From assembly GCA_013397795.1 (NCBI GenBank), contig VZTJ01003847.1, forward strand, positions 372,001-436,000: a DNA stretch of 64,000 nucleotides, read 5' to 3'. Origin of the DNA: Orthonyx spaldingii. Its lineage: Eukaryota > Chordata > Aves > Passeriformes > Orthonychidae. Both the position numbers and the translations under genes were made by a program. Of the stretch, positions 52,121 to 64,000 are shown piece after piece. The notes beneath the pieces are model-generated. The model was not told where the DNA came from. It made no database searches and worked only from the letters and a program-made list of their open reading frames with translations. Position 1 is the stretch's first letter. The number at the start of each line of letters is the position of its first letter.

Positions 52121-55100
52121 AAGGTCTTCGTTCCTCTTATGCAAAGAGACAATTTCTGTGGCAGCTGAGGGCAGCATTAGTATTCATGCCTTGGCTGGTC
52201 TGGCAGCAAGGCTGCTAACTTGATATTAACTGTGGCACAATGACTGGGGTTTATGGGCTGTTTCTTAATATATATCACAGGTAGCCAACCAAATGTCTCT
52301 TTATCCTTATTTCCTTGGGGTACCTGCTCTCCTACCTGTTCCAACAATGGCCCTGGGTTTTTCTTGCAATGGTGGTGGCTTTTTAAGAGCCATAGGCAAA
52401 TTCCCTACTTGGCTCATTTATTGTCATGTTGTAATTTTGTATTGGTTTTATTTTCCAGCTGACCAAAATTCCTCTTAAACTCAAGTCATCTGTGTTTACA
52501 AATATTTTATTGTGTAATATACTAAAGCTTTTTCCCAGCATTTGAACTGGGCCACAGATTTGCTGCTGAGACATTTCCACATTGTATGCATTAGAAACGT
52601 GTTACCCTGAATGACTAATGGAAATTATTTCTGCTCCAGGAAGCAAAATGATGCTGAGTGAAAGAGAGAAGAGGGTTTATATGGAAACAAGAGTATATTC
52701 CCCTTTGCACGGGCCTGCTGAAATGCTCTCTCCCCTTCCCCCTTGTTGTGTATCTCACCACAGCACAAGGGTATGCCAGAACATGTTCCCACAACCTTTC
52801 AACCCATTCAGCACAGCCTGCAACTTTCCTGGCTATTTTTGTGTATTCCACTCAATGATTAAGTGCCCAGGACTGTGATAATACATCCTTTCACCACTGG
52901 CAACCAACAAAATGCAGTCTCAGCTGCTCATAGATGGCTTTTCCAGTTCTTCTTCCTTAAAAAAATGGATTATCAATAGATTATCCTGGTCATAAGGGTG
53001 TAAACTTGAAGACGTGTTCTTCCTGGCAAGGACTTCAGCTCTTAGTAATCAAGGATTATTCTTGTTGACAATAGGGGTTCTACATCTAACTGAAGCCCCT
53101 TGCAGGCTGCTTTTGCCTGCTGTAAACAAAGTGTGTCATCTGCAGCTGAAGATTAACCACGTCTGGGTCGAAATGGGGCAGCTATTTAATTTTACAAAGC
53201 TGTAGCACACAGTGGTTTCCTGAACACCTCTGGTTGTATAGTGGTATTTTAGCTTTGCTTCAGCTTCTCAAATCTGCTGTAACCCTGCTGATGATTTATC
53301 CTTGGTAGAAAAGTCCCTTCCCTCTCCGACATCTGACAGTTTTTCCATTGCTCAGCCACACTCGGGTGCTGTGAGCCCCCACTCCCACAGCAAGATTAAT
53401 TCAATCTCATATTGACCAGGTGAAAGGGTGATCATCAATTCACTGTGGTTCATCGTTCTCGTCAACACAAGAACAGAGTCTTGTGGTCTGGGTCGGGGTG
53501 AAGCAATACCAGCCCAATAAACCATTTCAATTGCTTCTGCAATTGCAGCTGACAGGGACCAAGGCACAACACATCCATTGCAGCTGACTGACAGCTCGCT
53601 GGCAGCTCACAACCCAAATCACCCATGCTTCACATTGTACCCTGCTGAACTAACAAAAATAAAACAACAAAATGGGAGCTCTACCATTGAACAAAGTAGG
53701 GGAGCATCAGCCACTGCAATGTGGGCAGGACATGACGGAATCAGAAATCAGAGCTTTTGGTTTTCCACCTTCCCACTCATCTTCAGGAGTGCCTGAATCT
53801 TTGAGGAGCCTTCATTGCCTGAGCTTCCAGGCAGGCTCTGCAGCAATGTTGGAAAGCAGGAGTTTGTCTTCCAAGGACCTTTGGCACCAGTGAATATTTC
53901 AACATTAAAGCTTGACTCACTAAACAGAGCAGGGGTTAAATGTAGGGAACCACACTGAAGATCTGGCCCTGCACATACCTGCAGAGACAGGTGATTTTTA
54001 ATGCCAAGGTGACCTGCATCAGGGTCAGACAGAAGAGGAAAGCACTCCCCTGATGGGTTAGCTCTGATTCTGCAAAGTGTATCCTCTGAGTCCCACAGGG
54101 CAGCCAGAGGAAAGTCTCTATCCAGAAGCAGAAAAGGAGGCTGTTTTGGGACCTGCCAGTCACAGCCAATAGGAGTTATGCAGGCAAAGGGCCAGACTCC
54201 CACAGATATAAATCAGTCAGGTTCCACTGACATCACAGCTCTGCTCGTTTACACTAAGGGAAGGTGTTGCTCACTGTATTTCAGGTGTTAGATTGTAATT
54301 TATACTTACTCTCTATCCCACTACAAGGTAAATCACATTCATTGGCAGGCTCTTGGCTGAAGAGGGTGGTGCATTATACCTCTGGTTTCATTTTAAAAAG
54401 TAAAAGCAAAACCTTAACTTAGCCCTTCCAAACTACGGTATGAAAATGCGTGCCAAAACCGTGCTGTAAAAATATTTGGAATGTTAAAAATAGATTGGCA
54501 TTTGAATAGCTGTTGAAAGGGGAAGCAGTCTCAACTAAACCTGGCATGACCAAAGCTGTTTATTTTCCATACACTTAGTTCCAACCAGGTTCAGCACACA
54601 GAGAGATCATTCCTCATAGGGTCTTTGTATCCCAGGTACCACTGGTGGCAGTTCCCAGTGCAACTATGGCTGGTTTCCCACTGCTGTCACCTGCCTTTCT
54701 GGCCCGGCATCCAGTCTGGGCATTGTCGTCATCGAACTGGAAACTTTCTCACCGAGGGAAACTGTGAAGGTTGAGTTAACGGGAACAAAAAATCTCACCT
54801 AGGAAAAGACTAGCATCTTCAAATTTTAGCCTCTGACACTCTTCCATGCTATTTTAAAGGTAGAACCTACCGATTTATCAAATCATCAGACAGATCAATG
54901 CATGAAAACATTGGCTGCTTTCTCAGTGCCCTGCGCTGATGTGCTTGCACATTGCTCATTTTCCACACTGAAGTCATGCTGTGCTAAATCAAACATTCAT
55001 ATGTAAGTCTCTGCAGCATCCTATTCATGGCAAAATAATGATACCTTAGAAGAATATTTTTCCAGCTCAACTCTGAAGTACCAATGTATTTTTATACAAT

Positions 55101-55306
55101 CAATATTCATCTTTAAATATGAGAGACCTACAGCACTTCTTATAAATCTTTTGAAGGGCCAGAGCATGGGGTGAGTGGAAGGGCCATACTATGAAGAGGG
55201 GAACTGATACCAAGAGGAGTGATCAAGTCAGTGTTTTGTGAAGCCAATGGATAGACAGAGAAGCAGTAGATAAATAATCACATATTATTCTTGTCCAATT
55301 TAAGCT
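52121..55306. other. Intergenic DNA, no gene seen
   Basis: Mostly AT-rich. A 151-codon minus-strand frame (53748-54203) has no recognisable motif and no supporting splice or promoter signals. No repeats were recognised. Confidence 0.5.
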
Positions 55307-55843
55307 TCAAACCATCATTAGCAAAAAAGTACTGCCAATAGAATTATGAACATCTTCTGTGATATTTACATGACCATATTTGTGTGTTTCTAAATAAAAT
55401 CTCCTCTGCAGCAGACTGCAGTCAGCTTCACACTTTTTCAAGGCAAAAAGCTTCACCTTTGTTCTTTCTTGCCAGTATGACTCACTTAAATTGAGCCTGG
55501 GTTTTTGATGACTGCCTGAGGTGGTTTCTCTGTGTGCTAGAAGAATCATTTCAAAAGGCTTACTTGTTCTAAAGTGCACCAGAGGAATGCGGGCAAGTGC
55601 ACTGGCAAGGGAAAAGATAAACAGAGCAAACCAAAAGAGCAGTTTAATCTTGCTCAGCTGTATCTCAGCTGCAATTCTACTTTCTCTGGGCATCTTTGAC
55701 ACAATCACAATGCAAGCGGATGGCGAGGAAGTGAAATTTGCAGTAGCACCCAGCCCCACCTTGAAATAAGTCTGAAACACCCACAGAAATACGAAAGGCT
55801 TGCTCACCAAGGCATGATACACAACAAAATTTTGCTCTAGCAT
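55307..55843 (-). other. Unassigned 178-codon open reading frame
   Basis: This is the longest unexplained frame outside the gap-spanning GC-rich promoter. It starts MLEQNFVVYHAL, has a hydrophobic segment near residues 84-104 (IKLLFWFALFIFSLASALA) and ends without a known domain. The base composition is AT-rich, so a stop-free run this long is uncommon but not exceptional over 64 kb and six frames. No promoter, poly(A) signal or splice partner was identified, and no family was recognised. Most likely it is chance, possibly a decayed gene remnant. Confidence 0.15.
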
Positions 55844-56600
55844 GGCTGCAATTTGCTGGTAGTCTCTTACATTTCTGTATCTATAGTGTAAAGCAGGAAG
55901 CTATCAACTGCATTATCACAGATAATGGTTTTTGCTTAGCAAGCCTCCAGATGAGTCATTAGATCCACCAGCACAAGCCCTGTGTGCTGCTTCATACCAG
56001 GCACACCCTGAGGAGCCAGGGCAGCAGGGTGCCCATACACCTGTGGATGCCCACAGGACAAGAGGCTGGAGCTGAACCCTGTTCTTGCCAACAGCAAGTA
56101 CTCTGCAGGTTGTTTGACATTTTTCTCTTTGTTTCTCCTCCTTTGTAAAGCTATTCCTCTCTATTTCATCTAATGCTGTTGGCATCTCCCACTGCAAAGT
56201 GCTTTAAAATCATTGCATAGAAGGGCATCTACAGAGATGCACTTTACAGCTCCAGGCTAACTGGTGGAATGAGGAGAAAGCATATTGCCCTCCCCAAATC
56301 CAAAGAGCTAATGTAATTACAGGTTTTCTGGCTCACAGCTGGGGAAGCAAAAAAAAAAAAGCTTCATGGTTAACTCTCCGTCTTTCTGGCATCTCACTGT
56401 GGGTGAGGGGAGGAGAAACCCAGGAAAGGATGAGTACAGTAGGGCTGTGAAACAATATTTAAATCAGCATCCTGAAACAAAGAAAAGGAGTTTGCTTCAC
56501 AGGATGATTTCTTTATGGTGGACATTTTATTATACTGGTGCAGGTTTGCTGAAGCCCTCCAGAAAAAGTCATACGGTCCAAGTGAACAAGTATAAAACCA
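55844..56600. other. Intergenic DNA, no gene seen
   Basis: Mixed composition with a 12-base poly(A) tract at about 56349-56360. Nothing else is supportable. Confidence 0.4.
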
Positions 56601-58500
56601 GTACAGAACCTCTCACTCTATGCATGTTCTTGCACTGCTGCCACAAGCCACCCAAAAAAGCAGGCTTGGGCCAGAGAATCTCTCCCCACAGCCCTCACCC
56701 GCAGCAAGTCCTGTCCCAGTGTTCCCAGGAGACTGCCTGGCCCCAGCAGGGTCCCTGGGGCTGCCAAGCAGCAGTGTCAGCACCTCTGTGCCTGCACCTT
56801 GGGCTTGGGTTTTAGTCTCACTGCTGTTTACCAGAATCTACCCTTGGACCAAAGCAGGTTTCCTTTCTCCATTGCAACGACTTGGGAAAACATGGACTTA
56901 TTTCAGATAAAGCCCCAAGAGGTAAATGATTTGAGATGTGTCACAGCTGATTAACAAAAATCCTTAAGTAAGAATAAGCCTCCCCTTTGAGCTACTTTGA
57001 AATAACCTTTAGCACAAATGTCTCTCCAGGCTCAGGACAGCTGAATGCAAAGCAGATGGGTCCCAAGAGCTCAAAGAGCTTTCCCCTGCTTTCTTATACT
57101 TTCTTTGTATCTTTTCACCATGATACATTTGCATTTAAAAGTAACAAACGGAGAAAAATCACACCTTGTGGGAAGTTTAGCTCTGTTCACATGATCTGCT
57201 TTCTTTTTTTAGCAAGATGCTTCCTGTATGTTCAGGGAGGTCAGACACTGTTTCTGGTAAAGTACCTTCCCAGAAGAGGGAATAGAGGACAGAAGGGAGT
57301 GCAGGATGGGCAGTTTCTATATAAGTAGCTAAGTAGCCCCTGACAGCACAAGGGATTCAAAGGAAATAATTCTTTTTCATGCAGAAATTCCCCTTCCTTC
57401 AGGCCTCCTGAGACGCCAGCAGAGTGAGCACAGCATCTCTTGTTGCAAACCCATGCCTCGGAGATGCAGCTGCTGAGTTCAAGCGTGAGGGTGAAAGGAA
57501 GGTCGCAACCACCTTGCCCTGCTGCCTTCGACTGCAGTGGCCCCGCTGCAGAGAGAGGCACTTTGGGCCAGCTCTCCTCCCCCCTCTCTAGAGGCAAAGC
57601 TCGGGGTACTGCCCTCCTGCACCCAGAGGCACCCAGGGAGAGGGAAGAGAAACCCTGGCGAGCAGCAACACCTAAAGTCCTGCACAGCCCCATGTGCCAT
57701 TTGGGTTCAGCACCCTTTTGTGACATCCCCAGGTTCAGGTGGGAGAGCAGAGGACATCACTCCTCCCTCCATCCCCCAGCACCACTTTGGGTCATTTGGC
57801 TCCTCAGTATCCAGGACCTGGCTGAGGAGACCTCTTGCCCACGGTGCTGGCAGAGGCCATGGTCATTCTTTCCATGTGATAAATATGGTAACAGAGTTTG
57901 CACAAGGTCAGAGCTGGGAATAAATTCCATTGCTCAAATAGGAGAGAGCTAAGTTTCATTCACTTGCCCCTGTTCCAGCTCTGTGTCAACGCTGTTTGTT
58001 AAGGGTGACCTATTACAGGTGACCTACAGGCTGCCCTGGAAACCAAACTCACTTTTTATCTCTCCTCCAGGCTCGCAAAAGCCCCTCGGTACAGGCAGTG
58101 ACTGAGCACTCGGGACGTGTTTACTGCCAGCCGGGCTGGCGGTGCTTGCACAGGCTGCTCCTTTGGAGCACACGGACACACAGCACATGGCCAGGCACAG
58201 CACACTTAGGATCTCTGCCTGTGCCCTGTGCCGTGGACACAAATGAGGTGGCAGGGTGCTGGACTTGGCTGCCTTTACTGCACCCAGAGGTCGCCCACTT
58301 GCTGCTGGCACTGCTCTCCCACACCATGCAGAGCCACCAGCCTGGCGTCTTCACATAGCCGTTGGGCAGCCCCAGAGGCACATACCCTGTTCCCAAAAGG
58401 CTCATCTGGGCTCAAGCAGGAAAATCCCTTTCGCGCAGCTGGATGTTGCGAATAGGCCCAATCACTTGCCGAAAACTAGTAGTTGGAGGCTGTGCTAATA
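56601..58500. other. GC-rich, CpG-poor intergenic segment
   Basis: The longest GC-rich block outside the promoter. It holds overlapping frames of 95-170 codons on both strands (57440-57952 plus, 57241-57726 minus), a pattern expected when stop codons are rare, not evidence of genes. A perfect short inverted repeat (GCCAGCC/GGCTGGC) lies at 58126-58140. No exon of a known gene was recognised. It could hold a regulatory element, a lncRNA exon or an old repeat. Confidence 0.4.
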
Positions 58501-61500
58501 GATGCACAAAGAGACAGAATTACACATCACAGATAGTTAAAAAAATATGTATATATATCTGGCACTTCAACAGCCCCGAGCACTTGCCCTTGCAACTTAC
58601 AACAGGGAGTAAAAGGACATTAAATATTTCATGTGTGGTATATATTAAATATGGCAATTGTATACTGAAGATCATTAAACTCTCTCTGCTACCTATTTTT
58701 CTCAGATCACATAGAAAAGACTTATTTTGGAACACCTGAAATATGAAAGTGTTGTCCAGGTTAATAAATTCTGGGCAAATCAACTGTCCATATGCACAAC
58801 AATTGTTTGGTGAATATGAGAGAGGAAAAAATTCTCATCTGAACATAGCTGATGGCTTTTACAAGGTTCTGCATAGGAGGTTACCTAACAAAAGCACATT
58901 TTATTTGAATGATGGATCTGCCACACATCTGTGCTCCAGTGCTTGAGATCTGCTCAGATTCACCCTGCAGTTGAGGTTAAATTAGTATTGATACACATTT
59001 ATCTCTGGCTGAACAGCCAAGAGTGTCATTTCAGGTAATGATGTTTGGACTAGAGGGAATACACCGTGGCATAATAAAACAGCATTCTGAGCTATCAGAC
59101 AACAGATCATGTTGGATGGTGTGAATTCAAAATATTAAAGCTGTACCAAGTAGAGGTGCTTCATCCTCATGCTGGTTTGGATACTCAAGAAAGCCATTCT
59201 GTGTTTGTGCTATCAAGCTGGACTAGGCAAAACTTAGATCACTCCTTCCTAAACCATTACTGTTCATTAATTTAATTTTGAGAATTTATAGAAAAATGTC
59301 TTTTTTACACTTTGATACATGGATGGAGAGGTAAAATGTGTTTTTAGGATGGCAGGTGGTATAATTTACATGAGGAAACTAACACTGAAAACTGATCTTT
59401 GAAATCCGATAGCTCATCACTGCACAAATATAGAGTTACTGTAGTCTCAGTGTCCAAAAATTTTAAGACTCTTCAGAAAAACAAAGCAAATTATAGTAAT
59501 TCCCAGATCTCCTACCACACATTACTAAATTTTTAATTGTCATCCATATGTGCACCACAACCAAAGATAATTCCTGCCCTAAGGAATTACCAAATCTAGT
59601 TGACTGATGAAAGTATGATCTGTTACAGGTGAGCTACTTCCATGTTTTAAAAGTATCCAATTAAACTTGAAAACATACCTGCAGAATCTGCTGGTTTCTT
59701 GTATTTATAGAGATATCAACTTCTCTAATTGATTTAGGAGAGAATATGTATGCCCAGTACACATAAGCAATGCTTACTGATGGGTTTGCTCTGTGTTCCT
59801 TCAATCCTTCTCTTGGCACCCTCAGGCCAATCTGAAATCTGTACACTGTTTATTTTCATTTTAGGCTCCCTCAGTGACCACTTCATTTGTTCACTGACAG
59901 CACACTTGAGCGCCTCTGTCACTCGAGTTGTTTCTACTTAGAGGCTATTTAAGATCCTTTTGGGTGCCAAGGTGATAAGCATCACACAGGTCTGTAAAGC
60001 AGGCTAGCAGGGCTCACATCTGATGAAGGTGGTACGAGGGGAGATAAGCTCAGGCTATCTTGGGAGAGCATAAACAAAGTTATCTCCACGAGTAGTAAAC
60101 AGATCCATCTCCTGGCAGGCAAGAAGGGTGGGAATCATGTCTGAATTAACTTTCTCTGCTTGCATTGCAAAAGATTTAATGTGTTTGTTGAATGAATTTA
60201 AAGAGACATTTGGATGTTTACAAAGATCTTCCTTCTGTTTTCTATTCTAAATACATTCTTCTTTGAAATGCTGAGCCTTAAGCCAAATGTTTAAGTCTTT
60301 AATAAGAACTTTTCCTAAGTAATAAAATTAATAATGACTTCAGTTTTTGGCCATGGATAAATACAAATCTTCTTCCTGTGACAGAGACAAACAATCCATT
60401 GATATGAAGTATCTAAATGGTCACTGACACAATAAATCATTTCATAAATCCCTGACCACTGATCTTTCAAATGCTTTGAAGTTTGAAACAGATACACTGC
60501 ATGCTTTAGCAAGTCCTGAATTGTGCACTTTTTCCAACACAAGTATTCAAACCTCTCACGGGATTAATACTTGTTTTTAAGACAAAGCCTTGAGAGGGAG
60601 TGAGATTAGCTGGCCTATGGCATGATGGTTCTCTCCTGGGCAGATGTGCTGGAACAGCAAAGGGCACTCCTGACACATCTGTCCAGAGGCAGCAGCAGTC
60701 TGGCTCTCATCTCTGGGTGGTAGCACCAAAATATTCTGTTGCATCACTGACATCAATAAATCATCCTCTCCTTCATGACATATTGGGTGATATTACTGTG
60801 TTTACATAAAGCATAATCAATGCTGCTGACTCAAACAATTCCCATTTTGGTGTAGCAGAGGATATCCTTACAGTCACCAGGGCCTGGCCCACACACATTA
60901 CAGAAAGTTAAATACCAGAAAGTACTACATTGCAACTTCTGTCTACGACTGCTGTCATTGAATTACCTTCCCTCCTGTTATATTTCAGAAACCTCTTCAG
61001 TGGAGAGTTTTTTTCCTCCTAGATACTGTACACAAATACAAGTGACAAGCAGAGGAGATTTCAGCAGGAAGAAAAAAAATAAATCCCAGGTAATCTGCTG
61101 AATTTGATTACTCTACTGAAGATGATATTCCTTTCCCAAGTTGCTTTAGCATCTCTGCACTGTGCCAAAATTGCTTTTCCTGGGTGGCTGAGGTAGAACA
61201 CCTAAATATTTCCTAAAGGACATGGAGTGAAATGCACCCTCAAGATGCACAGTAAGAGATGAGTCCACAAATCTTCTGGATAGCTTTGTGTTTTTGTCAC
61301 TCCAATATTGCATCATCTGGCTAGGAGTGTGTGTGCTCTTTCAGGAACATCTATGAACTGATGGGAGATAGACAGGGCAACACATTGGGACTGGCCAAGT
61401 CAAGCACTATGCTTCCCTCACCCAGATACTTGGACAGGTGTTATCAAGGAAAATAATAGAACATTTCAAGTCTAAAATCTACTAATTTTTCCACTTTATT

Positions 61501-64000
61501 GAAAGAAAAGACAGATTAGAGCATATTTCCTTAAATTAGGCTTGGGTCGGTACACTTCATATATTGTTAAGGTTAAGTTTTCAAAGATCAGTACTTCCCA
61601 TCTGTAAATTAGCCCATTATCTCAGTGCATGGTATCTACACTTAGCAAGTGATAGAATTTTAGTAACAAGGCATTTTTCTGACCAGGACAGACAACTTGA
61701 TTTTTAACCAAAACTGAAAGTTGTTTTTTTTTCAAATGCACTGGAGGAATAAAAAAGGTGGGTAGCTGTATTTGTGTAAAATCCTGCTCCCCCTCCCTGT
61801 ATTTTGTAAAGGAACAAAGCCCTTATCTTGGATGTTTAAATTTCACAAACCCAACAACAATGGAGTGCTCATCCCTGTGATGTCTAAATTTCCTGTGTGG
61901 CTCAAACTCCTCCTTAGTGAGATATCCTTTATCACAGACGAGCCACTTTTGAAGTTGCAAGAAATTCCTGTAAGATGGTGGGACACTTTTTTACATCACG
62001 GCTGAAATCTGTTCAAACCTCCATCCCAAGGCAAGCTGAGAGAGGTCCATATGGGCTGGCTACACCTCCATTGTGAGGTGCAGCACTTTGCACCATCTTC
62101 TGCAACCATGAGGGGCCCTGCAGCAAACTGAAGCCTAATTCTGTTGCATCAGGCAGAAAGCCTGATAAAGCTTTTTAAAAGAAGGACCAAAATAAGTGTG
62201 CATTATTTTTATTCCTGTGCTGGTGACCACAGCTTTACGCAAGAGTGTAAGGAAGGAAGTGAAGAAAGTGGGTTGTTGCTGTCTTGTTCATATCAACAAC
62301 TTTCTGAAGCTCCTCAGGCTGGTGAGAAAGGGATCTCAAACTAGCTATGAGAGGTAAACAAAGCTCTGGGTGTAGCAAGGATGTCGAGGGCAGTATTAAT
62401 CACATCTCAGGGTATCTCTCTGTCTTTCCAGTTCAGACCCTATATGCAAACAGCAGATACATCAACAAATGTTACATATCAGTGCCATGACTATGCTTCC
62501 AAAGGGGAGGAAGCAGGATAGGACTTTGCCGTAGCTGCCCAGAGTTATGTTTGTTTTATAAGCCACATTAGCTGCACACAACTTTCACTCAGACCTACCT
62601 ACTGCACACCATAGCTAAATTAATTGCTTTTCCTTATCAGTTACATAGTTTGCAGTTCTGTTTCTCCTGACCTCAGACACATTTATTGTCAGAGGGGAGT
62701 TGATGCACAAATGGCATTTTCTTCAGCAGTGTGTCTGTTCCTGGAAACGAAGGTCATTTATTGATTTTTCTAAAAAAATTTTATCATGAAACCTGGTTTT
62801 CAACAGAAAGGGAATACTTCTCTTTTCAGCCTTTACACACACTTTTATGGCTCTGAAATAGGTGTCCCTTCAACAGACCTGCACAGCTGGACCCCAGTTG
62901 CAGGCAAGAGCCTCCCTTGCCACAAAGAGATTTAATTTCATCCTAAAAACTAATCAGGCACTGGCCTACAATTAAGCATCCAAGTCTCCATCTTCAAAAG
63001 TTTTCACCTTGTGCTGCAATTCCCACTTTTCCTCACTGCCAACAGTGCTAGTCCCCAGGATGAGATGCCTGCCACCTTCCTGGTGGTCCCAATGAGGAAG
63101 AAAGAAATGGAACAAGGATTATGAGGGTCCCCCCAGCACTGGGTGCGTTTTGGCTGTTCTCATTTTCAGTTCAAAGCCTTCTACATGGCAGCTGAATGGG
63201 AGAGTTTCCAAAATCTACAGGAGGCTGGGAAGGAATCCAGCATCACAAAGAGTATCCTGACAGAAACAGAAGAACTGGCAAAGAAGCATATGTGAAACGT
63301 ACCCCTTTTTGTCACAACCAGAGGCACTGTTTTCCCAACAAACACCCTATCCATCTGGTAAAGAACAGCCACTACCTGTCTCTGTGGATATGATCCTTGC
63401 TGCCCAGCCAAAGTGAGTTTTAAGCAAGCAATCCCTCTACCCTATACGTTGCCCTCTTCTTACCCCATTATCTTTCCAGTGTTGCTACTCTTTTGTAACA
63501 GATGATATTTTTCTGAGGTCCTAGACCTGCAAAATGTCAGTACTGTCATGCAAACAGGTTCATTTGTGGAGATAAAAATCCATCATGAGTACAGTTTTAC
63601 AGGACTGGGCCTTATATTTTTCCTTGAACTCTTTGCAACAATTTCTCTCCTGCCAAATCCCTTTCTGACTAGATCCTGCTCTTACATTCAGACTCCATTT
63701 CCTGTGGCTTTGGTTTGGCTGGAGCTTATACTCTCTTTTTCTTCTTAATCCCTCAACTTTCTTTTGCTGTATTTTATTTTTGCTTCTCAAGCTCCTAATA
63801 GTGTTTTTGTAATCAGACTTCTGCACAGCTTCTGAAAAGGCAACACTGCAGGTCTGTCTCACAGCATTAGTTTGCAAGCATTGGAAGAGGCAGAGAAAAA
63901 CCCTATGTTGTCTAAATCCTGCCATTTAAACTACTATAATGGACGATGTTTGCAGAAAGTCCTTTAAATATTTTTTTTAAGGGTATCTCAAATGTCATAC
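58501..64000. other. AT-rich intergenic DNA to the window end
   Basis: Only short frames occur, the longest a 121-codon minus-strand frame at 63560-63925 without a recognisable motif. No CpG island, RNA gene or clear repeat was seen. Given the human gene order, PPP2R5A would be expected beyond the right edge. Confidence 0.5.

Noticed and set aside
57241..57952. Overlapping 161- and 170-codon frames on opposite strands
   Set aside because: Explained by high local GC content; no splice sites, CpG island or known domain.
47091..64000. Possible PPP2R5A exons expected from human gene order
   Set aside because: No reading frame resembles the B56 family; the gene probably lies beyond the window.
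1..64000. CRISPR arrays, tRNA or rRNA genes, viral or bacterial mobile systems
   Set aside because: Reading the window did not reveal regularly spaced repeats, clear tRNA or rRNA sequence, or prokaryotic gene organisation; a tRNAscan or Infernal run could still find small RNAs.

Overview
The window is vertebrate nuclear DNA, most likely from a bird. Three observations support this: two large multi-exon genes split by compact introns, one recognisable interspersed repeat of the CR1 LINE type typical of sauropsids, and proteins that are close but not identical to their mammalian counterparts. The species cannot be named from the sequence alone. No bacterial, viral, CRISPR or operon-like organisation was seen. 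The window is largely ordinary conserved gene territory.

Layout. Positions 1-2830 are AT-rich DNA holding the 3' UTR and downstream flank of INTS7. Positions 2831-25979 (minus strand) are INTS7, Integrator complex subunit 7, with 20 coding exons giving 961 residues. Positions 25980-26267 are a GC-rich bidirectional promoter shared by two head-to-head genes, partly hidden by a 144-base assembly gap (26099-26242). Positions 26268-45677 (plus strand) are DTL (CDT2), the substrate receptor of the CRL4 ubiquitin ligase, with 15 coding exons giving 726 residues. Its 3' UTR runs to about 46.45 kb or 47.1 kb, depending on the poly(A) site. From about 47.1 to 64 kb no protein-coding gene can be supported. 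It is mostly AT-rich intergenic DNA with two GC-richer segments (about 51.35-52.1 and 56.6-58.5 kb). In human, INTS7 and DTL are also head to head and PPP2R5A follows DTL; no PPP2R5A exon was found here.

All 35 exon boundaries were placed by hand. Codon phases close across every junction and both proteins end close to the human lengths, so the models are well supported. INTS7 serves snRNA 3'-end formation and promoter-proximal transcription attenuation in the nucleus. DTL directs PCNA-dependent destruction of CDT1, p21 and SET8 in S phase. The two share a promoter rather than a pathway; visible NRF1-like, GC-box and E2F-like motifs fit a housekeeping plus cell-cycle control region.

The most notable signals are in splicing. 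INTS7 intron 15 has a textbook U12-type (minor spliceosome) donor, and INTS7 introns 14 and 17 use GC rather than GT donors. Other points are the divergent Arg/Ala-rich DTL N-terminus, the early DTL C-terminus just after its PIP box, and a perfect 11-bp inverted repeat in the distal DTL 3' UTR. I did not find a new biological system.
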